Origin: Roseibium sediminis
Lineage (GTDB): Bacteria > Pseudomonadota > Alphaproteobacteria > Rhizobiales > Stappiaceae
DNA: 64,000 nt
NCBI RefSeq assembly: GCF_008711325.1
Contig: NZ_VXDB01000010.1
Location: forward strand, 124,001-188,000
Direction of reading: 5' to 3'
The translations under genes were made by a program, and so were the position numbers. The notes below the pieces were generated by a model. It saw nothing but the letters and a program-made list of their open reading frames with translations, had not been told where the DNA came from and ran no database searches. Shown piece after piece: positions 54,446 to 62,465 of this stretch (position 1 is its first letter; the number at the start of each line of letters is the position of its first letter).

Positions 54446-54589
54446 AATTTTGGCACGCTTCAAATCGGGACTGGCATTTCCTTTGTAAGTACCAAAAGGG
54501 AATGACGACCTTCGACATGAAAGTCCGGAAGCTGAAAGCGCATTTAAAAAAGAACGCACGGCACGGACGACAGGGAATTTGAGGCAACC

Positions 54590-55300
54590 ATGATTGAAGA
54601 GCAGAACAAAACAAAGGTGCTCATCGTCGACAGCCAACCGTTTGTGCGCCAAGGCATCAAGGCATGCCTTAACGCAACTGGCCAGTTCGACGTGGTCGGC
54701 GAAGCAGCCGACGGCTATGCAGCAGTGCTGGCAGCCAACACCTGCCGCCCGAAACTGGTGATTCTGGAAGCGACCATCACCGGCATGACGACTTATGAAA
54801 CCGTCAAGCGCTTGCGCAAGCTGGATGAGAATGTCCGTATTCTGATCTGCTTCAACAGCGAAGATCCGTTCGAAATTCACGAACTGCTTCAGGCTGGAGC
54901 TGGCGGCGTGCTGCAAAAGAATGCAGAGCCGGCCGAACTGATCAATGCGGTTCGCGCAGTTGCAGGCGGCGGTAGCTATCTGACTGGCAATCTGGTCAGC
55001 CGGGTCTTTTCCGCCTCCACCCAAACGAACACCGGCGTCAATCTCTATGGCCTGACATCACGCGAAACGGAAATCCTTCGCTTCGTGGCCGATGGCATGA
55101 GCAACAAGGAAACCGCAAACCGACTCAATCTGAGTGTGCGGACCGTTGAGACACATCGCCTGAACATTCGCCGCAAGACAAAGGCCTACGCGCTGAGCGA
55201 TCTCGTTCGCGTTGCACGACGCCTGCGTCTGGTCCCCTCCGCGGACCCGGCTTCCACACTGGACGCAGAGGCCCACAGCCTCGGCGCAATACCGGAGTAA
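54590..55300 (+). CDS. LuxR/NarL-type response regulator with degenerate receiver
   Basis: 236-residue protein: a receiver-like domain (residues 8-125) and a LuxR-type helix-turn-helix (LTSRETEILRFVADGMSNKETANRLNLSVRTVETHRLNIRRKTKAYALSDLVRVARR, about 150-210). The usual phosphorylated Asp is Glu60 (LVILEATITGM), and only one acidic residue (Asp14) remains of the usual pair, while the conserved Lys110 is kept. Asp to Glu often mimics the phosphorylated, active state, so it may work without a kinase. It is first in the type III gene cluster, with a TACGTA-type motif upstream, and likely activates it. Confidence 0.85.
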   Translation: MIEEQNKTKVLIVDSQPFVRQGIKACLNATGQFDVVGEAADGYAAVLAANTCRPKLVILEATITGMTTYETVKRLRKLDENVRILICFNSEDPFEIHELLQAGAGGVLQKNAEPAELINAVRAVAGGGSYLTGNLVSRVFSASTQTNTGVNLYGLTSRETEILRFVADGMSNKETANRLNLSVRTVETHRLNIRRKTKAYALSDLVRVARRLRLVPSADPASTLDAEAHSLGAIPE

Positions 55301-55305
55301 CTCAT

Positions 55306-55929
55306 ATGGCCTGCATAGCGGTCAAAGCCAGATTCACAAGCGCTGCCCGGACTGCCGCCTTCCTGCTCTCCGCAGGTCTGGCGCTGAATGCCGGGTCACT
55401 TCTGGCCGCCGAAGGGAAAGAAACCGCTGGTGCACCGGCATCGGCAACATCCCTGGAGAATGCCGTCTATGTTGTAGATCAGGACCTTCGCACCCTCTTG
55501 ACCGAGTTCAGCAAGCGTATCGGCGCGAACGCGATCATTTCGAAGGGGCTGAAGGGCCGCGTGAAGAAGGCCTTCCTTCCCACTGACCGCCAGGAATTCC
55601 TGGAAGAGATGTCTCGCAATCACGGGGTGGAATGGTATTTCGAAGGAACAACCCTTCACCTGTCGAGCCGCGAGGAAATGACATCCCGGCTCATTGGTAT
55701 CAAGTCGCTTACCGTTGACAGGATCAACTCGCAAATACGGAAAGTTGATCTGGATCCGACCAGATACCCTTTACAAGAGGTTCCGGAAGCTAACGCAGCG
55801 ATGCTTACGGCTCCGCCGTCCTACATTGCGCGCGTGGAAGTAATTTCAGAATCAATACTCAAGGCCCGTCGGGAAAACGGTAGCGATTCCATAAGGTTCA
55901 TCAAGTTCGGAGAAAAGTCGAGCGAGTAG
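55306..55929 (+). CDS. Split secretin N-terminal piece (RhcC1/NolW-like)
   Basis: 207-residue exported protein. A signal sequence (AAFLLSAGLALNAGSLLAA) is followed by a domain matching the secretin N0/N1 region: YVVDQDLRTLLTEFSKRIGANAIISKGLKGRVKKAFLPTDRQEFLEEMSRNHGVEWYFEGTTLHLSSREEM. It ends before any membrane-spanning secretin ring domain. In rhizobial Rhc systems the outer-membrane secretin is split into RhcC1 (NolW) and RhcC2; this matches RhcC1. The RhcC2 half is not in the window. It begins five bases after the regulator stop. Confidence 0.75.
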   Translation: MACIAVKARFTSAARTAAFLLSAGLALNAGSLLAAEGKETAGAPASATSLENAVYVVDQDLRTLLTEFSKRIGANAIISKGLKGRVKKAFLPTDRQEFLEEMSRNHGVEWYFEGTTLHLSSREEMTSRLIGIKSLTVDRINSQIRKVDLDPTRYPLQEVPEANAAMLTAPPSYIARVEVISESILKARRENGSDSIRFIKFGEKSSE

Positions 55930-55981
55930 CTTCCTCTCGGTTAACCATCTGTTTTTGATTATCGATTACAAATTTCGGTCA

Positions 55982-55991
55982 ACTACGTAAG
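55982..55991 (+). promoter_or_regulatory. CTACGTAA motif upstream of the small helical gene
   Basis: ACTACGTAAG, about 143 bp before ATG 56134. It suggests a second promoter inside the type III locus, after the split secretin gene. Confidence 0.5.
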
Positions 55992-56133
55992 CACTGAGCG
56001 CGAATAGAAATTCTTTTGGGAAGTAACTAGATTGCTGGTGTCTACCCAAGCAGGGGCTTCACAAGACGGCGAACGCACATACCGCAAACGTCGGATTTGG
56101 AAGACTTAAATAACTAGGAAATGGAGTAATACC

Positions 56134-56301
56134 ATGAACAACGTAGCAGGTGCAGGCGCCGCAGGTGGCGCAACAGGTAATGACGGCAACCAGACTCTGA
56201 ACCAGGCATTCGACCACGCAATGCAGCAGGCAAATCAGACTCTTGCCACCACGACTATCAAGGGTGCTTCCCTTTACGCTCTGAAGCAGCGTCCGCAATA
56301 A
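56134..56301 (+). CDS. Small helical protein, candidate T3SS needle subunit
   Basis: 55-residue protein: a Gly/Ala-rich start (MNNVAGAGAAGGATGNDGN) then a helix with DHAMQQANQTLATTTIKGASLYALKQRPQ at the C-terminus. Type III needle subunits (NopA in rhizobia, and SctF generally) are of similar size, with a polar start and helical tail. It has a GGAG ribosome site and lies just before sctD, as nopA lies just before y4yQ in rhizobial T3SS loci. The call as needle is inference. It is too short for automatic gene callers and would be missed in many genomes. Confidence 0.6.
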   Translation: MNNVAGAGAAGGATGNDGNQTLNQAFDHAMQQANQTLATTTIKGASLYALKQRPQ

Positions 56302-56403
56302 GTCGATCACCGAGGCGTCCGGATTGCGGCTCAGGTCGCACCGGACGCCTTGGGCTGTCCGTAGTTGAGTTTTGTAAATGAGTACACCTTCGGGAAGACA
56401 AAT

Positions 56404-57378
56404 ATGACGCAATCATCAATTCAGGGTGCTCCGGTACAGGACCGCCTGGGCGGCTTCGGCTCTCGCGCGGGACAGTACTTTCGTGACCTGGTTGGATTGC
56501 GGGTCCGCATTATCGGCGGATATCACAAAGGTGTTTCCCGGACTGAAAACCAGCTTCAGTTTACAATTGGAAATGACCCGTCCGACGACCTGTGTCTGTT
56601 CGCAGAGTCGATTGAACCTTCTCATGTCAAAGTCGAGCGGAGCCATCCGTTTGCAACGACCGCCCGCATCACCGCTCAAACAGGTCCGGTAGTGCTGGAA
56701 GATGGTGTGCGCCTTGAGGCCGGCACCTTTGCGGACGTTTCCCTGCCAACCACCTTGCGCGCCAACGGGCTGACGGTGGAACTGGACAAGAATGGCAGCC
56801 TTTTCGAATTTATCCGCCCGTCGATCGCGGTTCTGCTGATCTTCGCCCTGAGCTGGCTTGCGGCAGATCTGCTGCGCGTGACCTTCGACCAGAGCGTCCT
56901 GCAGCCGGCAAACGCGGCGGTGCAAGCGATTACCAACAAGGTTGGTGCCTCCCTTCCGGCGGTCCTCACGGAAAACAAGGCGACGAAATCCGAATATAGC
57001 CAGCAGCTTCAGGAGCGCCTGCGCGCTGCCGGCCTCGCCCACCGGATCGTAATTACCGAAGGCGAAGACAATGTTCTTGTCGCAACCGGCTCCATTCCGA
57101 ATGAAGACGCGGCGAATTGGCGGTCGGTTCTGAAATGGTTTGACGGCCTCGGGGCAAAATCCACGCTGATCAACAATGTCGCCAAAACCTCTGCCGGAGA
57201 TGATGCTCCTGCAATCGCGAGTGTCTGGTTCCAGGACGGCAAGGCTCAGGTTCTGCTTTCAGACGGCAATGTCGTTGGCGTTGGGGATACCTATGGCGGC
57301 GGCTGGAAGATCGAAGCGATTACCCAGAACGGAATTGAAATTTCCCGCGGTGGCAAGAGTGTAACTCTGACCTTCTGA
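56404..57378 (+). CDS. sctD: T3SS inner-membrane ring protein SctD (RhcD/Y4yQ-like)
   Basis: 324-residue protein with a forkhead-associated-like N-terminal cytoplasmic domain (residues about 30-130), a single transmembrane helix (IAVLLIFALSWLAADLL, 141-157), and a periplasmic part containing a BON-like or ring-building domain (RLRAAGLAHRIVITEGEDNVLVATGSIPNEDAANWRSVLKWF). That order is diagnostic for SctD, which builds the outer ring of the type III basal body. Start ATG 56404; the longer start at 56365 is less likely. It lies after the small helical gene and before an unknown gene. Confidence 0.85.
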   Translation: MTQSSIQGAPVQDRLGGFGSRAGQYFRDLVGLRVRIIGGYHKGVSRTENQLQFTIGNDPSDDLCLFAESIEPSHVKVERSHPFATTARITAQTGPVVLEDGVRLEAGTFADVSLPTTLRANGLTVELDKNGSLFEFIRPSIAVLLIFALSWLAADLLRVTFDQSVLQPANAAVQAITNKVGASLPAVLTENKATKSEYSQQLQERLRAAGLAHRIVITEGEDNVLVATGSIPNEDAANWRSVLKWFDGLGAKSTLINNVAKTSAGDDAPAIASVWFQDGKAQVLLSDGNVVGVGDTYGGGWKIEAITQNGIEISRGGKSVTLTF

Positions 57379-57391
57379 AGAGGAGCTTTGC

Positions 57392-57823
57392 ATGGCAAAA
57401 ATTGACGGCGAGTTTCGCCCGGCGCGCTCTTCAGAGTCCTATGATACAGGCACGGCCCAGCGAAGTGGCCGGACTGCGCCTGTTCGGCCCCTGAAGCCGG
57501 CAGCAGGTGCAGCTCATGCAGCACCACAGGCGCGTGCAAATGCGCCAGCGCTGAAGCAACCACCTGCCAAGTCGCAGACTGTCGAATCCGCGCCATCCCT
57601 GTCCGAAGTCTCGGCAGCCGATGTCGTTGGCCTGTCCAACATGTCCCGCTCGCGGATGATGTACAGCCTGACACGGATCGAATCGCAGCTTGACCAAATG
57701 CTCGAATCCGAGACCGACCCGACCGCCCGCGCTGAACTGGAGCTGGGCCTTCAAGTCGTAACGGAAAGCCTACGCCGCCTGTCGCTTGTGCAGGGCGGTG
57801 CCGATGCGTTGATCACGAAGTAA
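57392..57823 (+). CDS. Unknown T3SS-locus protein
   Basis: 143-residue protein not recognised. The first 80 residues are Ala/Pro/Arg-rich and probably disordered; the last 60 form a helical segment (SRMMYSLTRIESQLDQMLESETDPTARAELELGLQVVTESLRRLSLVQGG). It stands between sctD and a TPR gene, with 13 and 30 bp gaps, so it is surely in the operon. Candidates are a chaperone, a YscX-like export factor or a pilotin-like part; the evidence cannot separate these. Confidence 0.6.
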   Translation: MAKIDGEFRPARSSESYDTGTAQRSGRTAPVRPLKPAAGAAHAAPQARANAPALKQPPAKSQTVESAPSLSEVSAADVVGLSNMSRSRMMYSLTRIESQLDQMLESETDPTARAELELGLQVVTESLRRLSLVQGGADALITK

Positions 57824-57853
57824 CGTCCGTTGTTCGATCTAAGTGAGTTGGGA

Positions 57854-58273
57854 ATGGCTGAGAAGCTTATTGACGAAGAAAACGAGGCATTTGCCGCCGA
57901 AAGCGAAACTCAGTCGGTTTCGCTGACGGAGGACGATTGCCGTACGCTTCGTTCATTGGCTGCCTATCAGCTGCGTTACGGTCAGACCGATGAGGCCATT
58001 GCGCTTTTGCTGGTCAATCGCCGCCTCTGGCCGGAAGACACCGACACTTTGCGCCTTCTGGCTCAGGGCCTGCTCAAGACCGGCCATACGGATGCGGCAG
58101 AAACGATCCTTGATGAGCTAGATGAACTTGATCCGCGTTCGTCCAGGTCCGACCAACCTATGCTGCTTCGCAGTGTCGTTCTCTTGCGCCGGATGAAAAT
58201 GACTGAAGCTCGCAAGGCCTTCCTGCAATTCCTCAACCGTCGCCGTCAAAAGGGAGGCTCCTATGCTCGGTAG
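57854..58273 (+). CDS. TPR-type T3SS accessory protein (Y4yS-like)
   Basis: 139-residue protein with two to three tetratricopeptide-like units (SLAAYQLRYGQTDEAIALLLVNRRLWPEDTDTLRLLAQGLLKTGHTDAAETILDELDEL). Type III loci often encode such small TPR proteins (YscY/YscG or Y4yS type) that act as chaperones or bind the export gate. It overlaps the start of sctV by 11 bases. Start taken at ATG 57854; a TTG at 57830 is possible. Confidence 0.7.
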   Translation: MAEKLIDEENEAFAAESETQSVSLTEDDCRTLRSLAAYQLRYGQTDEAIALLLVNRRLWPEDTDTLRLLAQGLLKTGHTDAAETILDELDELDPRSSRSDQPMLLRSVVLLRRMKMTEARKAFLQFLNRRRQKGGSYAR

Positions 58274-60365
58274 TCTGAGCCGTTCCCTCAGCCAGAGACA
58301 GGACCTTGTCCTTGTCGCGCTGATGATGATGACCATCGTGCTGATGATCCTGCCGATGCCAACCATCCTGCTGGATGTGTTGATCGCGCTGAACATCAGC
58401 TTCACGATCCTGATCCTGACCGTCGCGATCTATTTGAAACGCCCGGACAGCTTTTCGACTTTCCCCGCCGTAATTCTTATTGCGACGGCTTTCCGTCTTG
58501 CGATTTCCATCTCCACCACCCGTCTCATTCTCAGTGAAGCGGATGCTGGCGCGGTGATTGAAACCTTCGGTACATTCGTTACCCAGGGCAACGTGATCGT
58601 GGGTCTCGTGATCTTCCTGATCATCACCACCGTGCAGTTCCTCGTTATCACGAAGGGTTCCGAGCGCGTGGCTGAAGTGTCCGCACGTTTCGTTCTCGAC
58701 GCTCTCCCGGGTCGCCAGATGAGCATTGATGCTGAATTGCGGGCGGGAGATATTACACCGGAAGAAGCCAAGGGACGCCGTCGTGCCCTTGACCGGGAAA
58801 ACCAGTTTTATGGGGCCATGGATGGCGCCATGAAATTCGTCAAGGGCGATGCGATCGCCGGCCTGATTATCATTGCCGTGAACCTTATCGGCGGTATCGG
58901 CGTCGGCATGTTGCAGTATGGTCTGTCGGTTGGCGATGCGATCAACCTGTTCTCACGCCTGACAATCGGTGACGGTCTGGTTGCACAGATCCCAGCCCTG
59001 TTCATGGCGCTGTGTGCGGGTACTGTCATTACCCGTGTAAACACCGACGACCAGTCCGACCTTGGTTCGGACATGTTCAAGCAGCTGGCCAACAGCCCGC
59101 GCACACTCTGGGTTTCTGCGGTTGTGGTTGGTCTTCTCGGTCTTGTCCCGGGTTTTCCGAAGATCATCTTCTTTGCGTTGGCAGCCGGACTGGCCTTCAT
59201 GGGTCTTTCGCTGTCCCGCCGCGAAAAGGCGGAAGTCGAACAGCAAGCCGCTCTTGTTCAGGAAGCTGAAGCAAACGCTGCAGTGGTTCCGGTGGAAGAA
59301 ACCGAACTTGCACAGGTCGACGACCTTGCCACGATCCGTGTCAGCCCGGCTCTGATGGGAAGCTTTTCCCGAGACGCATTTATGGCTGACCGTGCCGCTG
59401 CTCTGGAAGCCTATACGTTGAATGTCGGCCTTCCCGCCCCGCGCTTCGGCGTCATGGAAGACTATGCGCTTGAAGATCGCAGCTTCGAAATCGATCTCGA
59501 CGGGGTGCCTGTTTTCTCCGGCTATTTCCCTCCCGATTCGATTCTGGTTGAAGCGGATGATGAAGTTGCCGAACTTGCTGGCATCAGCACCGCACCGGTC
59601 GATGGCAGCTGGCCGTTCAGATCGCCCAAATGGGCTCCTGCACACAGCCTGAGCAAGGTCCAGTCGGCTGGCATTCCGGCCAGAACGACCGAACAGACAC
59701 TGGTTGACCTGGCGCTGCATTATCTGAAGGACAATATCGGGCGCATGCTCGGCTTCCGCGACGTGCAGGGGTTGATCAATGACCTCAACGCAACAAGCCC
59801 GGAATTGGCAGAACATATCAGCCAGACCGTGAGCCCGGCGCGCATGCTGGATATCCTGCGCCGTCTTCTGGAAGAAGGCGTACCACTGTCGTCTCGCAGG
59901 GTGTTCTTTGAAGCTGTTGCCGAACTCGGCGGCCAGGAACAGGACAGCGCCCTTTTGGTGGAAATGATCAGACGGTCCATGCGTCGTCAAATCTGCAACA
60001 ACATCGCAGATCGGAACCGCGTGATCTCCGCCTATATCGTTGAGCCGGATCTCGAACAGGCGCTGCGGTCTTCCCTGCGCCATACGGAAACAGGCAGCTA
60101 CCTGATGCTGTCGAACACCACATCCGCGATGCTGCTTCAGCAGCTTCAGAAAGTCGCAATGCCGTCTCAGGGCAACGTCACCGAGCCGGTGATTGCGACG
60201 TCAACAGATCTGCGTCGTCATCTTCGCAGTTACCTGGTTGAACATGGCCTGACATCAAAGGTCGTCTCCTTCCAGGAAATCTCGCCGGAGTTCTATCTCC
60301 AGCCAATAGGGACACTGTCAGGGGCGGAAGAACCCTTCAAAATGTCCATGAGTTTCTCGAACTAG
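58263..60365 (+). CDS. sctV: T3SS export gate protein SctV (RhcV)
   Basis: 700-residue export gate. The N-terminal half has about eight transmembrane helices; the FHIPEP motif region reads DAELRAGDITPEEAKGRRRALDRENQFYGAMDGAMKFVKGDAIAGLII. The C-terminal cytoplasmic domain (residues about 350-700, containing QTLVDLALHYLKDNIGRMLGFRDVQGLINDLN) forms the nine-membered ring. The T3SS context marks it as SctV rather than FlhA: needle-side genes on both sides and no flagellar genes. It overlaps the TPR gene. Confidence 0.93.
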   Translation: MLGSLSRSLSQRQDLVLVALMMMTIVLMILPMPTILLDVLIALNISFTILILTVAIYLKRPDSFSTFPAVILIATAFRLAISISTTRLILSEADAGAVIETFGTFVTQGNVIVGLVIFLIITTVQFLVITKGSERVAEVSARFVLDALPGRQMSIDAELRAGDITPEEAKGRRRALDRENQFYGAMDGAMKFVKGDAIAGLIIIAVNLIGGIGVGMLQYGLSVGDAINLFSRLTIGDGLVAQIPALFMALCAGTVITRVNTDDQSDLGSDMFKQLANSPRTLWVSAVVVGLLGLVPGFPKIIFFALAAGLAFMGLSLSRREKAEVEQQAALVQEAEANAAVVPVEETELAQVDDLATIRVSPALMGSFSRDAFMADRAAALEAYTLNVGLPAPRFGVMEDYALEDRSFEIDLDGVPVFSGYFPPDSILVEADDEVAELAGISTAPVDGSWPFRSPKWAPAHSLSKVQSAGIPARTTEQTLVDLALHYLKDNIGRMLGFRDVQGLINDLNATSPELAEHISQTVSPARMLDILRRLLEEGVPLSSRRVFFEAVAELGGQEQDSALLVEMIRRSMRRQICNNIADRNRVISAYIVEPDLEQALRSSLRHTETGSYLMLSNTTSAMLLQQLQKVAMPSQGNVTEPVIATSTDLRRHLRSYLVEHGLTSKVVSFQEISPEFYLQPIGTLSGAEEPFKMSMSFSN

Positions 60366-60390
60366 GAAACAGGGAAAGTAGGAGCGTCAA

Positions 60391-60549
60391 ATGAATCCGA
60401 TTGGAGCAGCACCGGCCGCAGCGCAGGGTGCAAATCAGCAGAATGGTGTGGATGATCAGAGCCAGAAGGCCGCACAGTCCTTCATGGGTACTATCCAGAT
60501 GATGGTCTTGAAGGAAGTTCAGAAGGTTGGCCAGGAAAACGCTGGCTAA
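60391..60549 (+). CDS. Small helical protein between sctV and sctI, second needle candidate
   Basis: 52-residue protein: Ala/Gln/Gly-rich first half and an amphipathic helix KAAQSFMGTIQMMVLKEVQKVGQENAG. AGGAG precedes ATG 60391. It lies between sctV and sctI. In size and composition it resembles needle or inner-rod subunits or a small pilus component. It is too short to be called by most gene finders. Whether this or the gene at 56134 is the real needle subunit is not decidable from sequence. Confidence 0.55.
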   Translation: MNPIGAAPAAAQGANQQNGVDDQSQKAAQSFMGTIQMMVLKEVQKVGQENAG

Positions 60550-60582
60550 ACCTGACATCTTTCATGCAATTGAGGCCTAGTA

Positions 60583-61008
60583 ATGAGTATTGAAGCCATT
60601 GGAGCAGCCTCCGCGCAAGCGCAGGCTGCCAATGTGCAGGTCCGTCAGGAAATCCCGGTTTCCGAGATGGGTCAGCATGAACAGACATCCGTTGGAAAAG
60701 CCGAATTTCAGCAGACCCTGACCAACGTCTATGAGACGATTCAGGAGTATGCGACATCCAATCCGGCTGACCCGAACGCTGCGCCGACCGACCCGGTTGC
60801 CGCAGAGAAAGACGCTCTGTTGCCTTCGCCTTACGAAATTCATCCAACTAGTATGGCGGAAAGTGACACATCAGTAACCAATCCCGTCCAAGATAACGGA
60901 ACGGAAGTTTTGGTTAAGAGCTTCGACCACGCCATTTCGCTCGCGTTGCTGAACCAGGTTATCAGCGGCATCTCGAGCACGACGAGCAGCTTGATTCGTC
61001 AGTCCTGA
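60583..61008 (+). CDS. sctI: T3SS inner rod protein SctI (NolB-like)
   Basis: 141-residue protein. The C-terminal segment VLVKSFDHAISLALLNQVISGISSTTSSLIRQS matches NolB/SctI, the inner rod subunit. The first 100 residues are less conserved, as in NolB. The position directly before sctJ, followed by sctK, sctL and sctN, is the same as the nolB-rhcJ-nolU-rhcL-rhcN order of rhizobia, which strongly supports the call. Confidence 0.82.
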   Translation: MSIEAIGAASAQAQAANVQVRQEIPVSEMGQHEQTSVGKAEFQQTLTNVYETIQEYATSNPADPNAAPTDPVAAEKDALLPSPYEIHPTSMAESDTSVTNPVQDNGTEVLVKSFDHAISLALLNQVISGISSTTSSLIRQS

Positions 61009-61070
61009 CGTAAATTCAGGTCTGAAATCAACCGCACCGGGTCGGAGCCGTTACGGATGGATAGATAAGT

Positions 61071-61814
61071 ATGTATGTACTGTCCCCACTCAAGCGGATC
61101 CTGCCCACAGGGCGATTCGTGGCAGCGATATTACTCGCTGCCTTTCTGGCGGGGTGTCAGTCTGAGCTTTACAGCAAGCTTGACGAGCGTCAGATCAACG
61201 AAATGACCTCCGTTCTGGAATCGAACGGCATCTCGGTCACCCGCGAGCGCGACAAAGACGGCACTTACACGATCTTCATCGAGCGTGGCGAGTTCGCCCG
61301 CGCTGTCGGGATTCTGTCGCAACATGGCCTGCCGCGCGAGAGCTTCAACGGCCTCGGCGACATCTTCAGCAGCGAAAAACTTGTTTCCACGGCCTTTGAA
61401 GAAAAGGCTCGCTTCATCCATGCTCTCAATCAGGAACTGGCTGACAGCCTGACGCGTATCGCCGGTGTAACATCGGCACGGGTTCACATCACCTTGCCGG
61501 AAAAGGCGCCGCTGGAAGAAGAATCGAAGCCCTCGCGGGCCGCGGTCTTCGTCTACCATTCCCCGGACATAAACCTTAATCCGCAGATCCCGGTCATCAA
61601 AAACCTCATTGTGTCAAGCGTTGAAAGCCTGAACTACGAGGATGTAACCGTTGCCCTTTTCCCTGCTGATTCACCGCAAATGACGCAATCGGTCACATCG
61701 CAGCTAAAGCAACTGCCCACACTGCCGATTGCAATCCTGATTGCCGCCATCTTCTTGTTCTTCGCCTTCAAGAAAACCAGCTCACGGACGCGTCCGCGCG
61801 GTCGGGTGGACTAG
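61071..61814 (+). CDS. sctJ: T3SS inner-membrane ring lipoprotein SctJ (RhcJ)
   Basis: 247-residue lipoprotein. The signal peptide ends in a lipobox LAGC (Cys29). The ring-building region (DERQINEMTSVLESNGISV, and ARVHITLPEK) is typical of SctJ/FliF-type proteins, and a C-terminal transmembrane helix (LPIAILIAAIFLFFAFKK, about 221-238) anchors it. It joins SctD in the basal body. Start ATG 61071. Confidence 0.93.
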   Translation: MYVLSPLKRILPTGRFVAAILLAAFLAGCQSELYSKLDERQINEMTSVLESNGISVTRERDKDGTYTIFIERGEFARAVGILSQHGLPRESFNGLGDIFSSEKLVSTAFEEKARFIHALNQELADSLTRIAGVTSARVHITLPEKAPLEEESKPSRAAVFVYHSPDINLNPQIPVIKNLIVSSVESLNYEDVTVALFPADSPQMTQSVTSQLKQLPTLPIAILIAAIFLFFAFKKTSSRTRPRGRVD

Positions 61815-61823
61815 AGGAACCAG

Positions 61824-62465
61824 ATGGCTGCGCATTCACCACTGCCGGAAAAAGAAATCGTTTCCCTTTCGATGATCCATCCAGACTGGGTCGACGCTCC
61901 AGGCGCAAGCCTCGGAGCGCCGTCTGTCGTCGGTATTCTTATGGAGAACCCGCGGATCAACCGAAAGGTGGTCGAACTGGTCCTTCAGGATAACAACCTG
62001 CTTTATGATGACATTCTGGAGTGCAGTTCCGAAGACGCGCTGGCAGCACGGCTGGTCTTTGAGAACCTGAACCGTTTTGCCTTGCAGGTCGGCCTTGTCC
62101 TTTATGGTGATTACCTCGCCTCGATGGTCGACCGTTCCATGCTGGGCCAATTGACCGAGCAGTTTGATATCACCGACATGCGGCGTGCCGTACGTTTGCG
62201 CAGTCTGGCGAACTATCGGGACGACACGCATTTCAGTGCCGTGCAGTTTCCGGACATTGTCATGGCCGCCGGCAAGACCTGCATCTACGCGTGGTCGGAA
62301 TCCGTTCCCTATGAACTTCAGGGGCGCGTTCAGCTGATTTTCCCGAAGTCGCAGATCGAAGCCTTGCCCTATTTCAAGAAACGTTGCCAAAGCGCGGCTG
62401 ACGTGGTGCGGGCCGTTGCACAGAATGTCGGCCTGCCGTCATCTTCGAGAGGTGCCGCCCGATGA
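61824..62465 (+). CDS. sctK: T3SS sorting-platform protein SctK (NolU-like)
   Basis: 213-residue protein. Recognised mainly from position and moderate resemblance to NolU: RNA-binding or coiled motifs are absent, and the central segment LVFENLNRFALQVGLVLYGDYLASMVDRSMLGQLTEQFDITDMRRAVRLRSLANY fits. SctK connects the sorting platform to the basal body. It starts nine bases after sctJ and overlaps sctL by four bases. Confidence 0.78.
   Translation: MAAHSPLPEKEIVSLSMIHPDWVDAPGASLGAPSVVGILMENPRINRKVVELVLQDNNLLYDDILECSSEDALAARLVFENLNRFALQVGLVLYGDYLASMVDRSMLGQLTEQFDITDMRRAVRLRSLANYRDDTHFSAVQFPDIVMAAGKTCIYAWSESVPYELQGRVQLIFPKSQIEALPYFKKRCQSAADVVRAVAQNVGLPSSSRGAAR

Larger units (their letters stand above)
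53932..54589. other. Noncoding gap before the LuxR-type regulator
   Basis: About 650 bp, AT-rich. It holds a short hairpin (GGGGGTT-GTT-AACCCCC, 53947-53963), a terminator (53999-54030), a perfect palindrome (54098-54115) and a CTACGTAA motif (54438-54445). No gene is supported. It is probably the main control region of the type III locus. Confidence 0.55.

Noticed and set aside
53932-54589. A rhizobial tts box and TtsI regulator controlling the T3SS
   Set aside because: I found no match to the tts box consensus and no TtsI gene. A LuxR-type regulator stands there.
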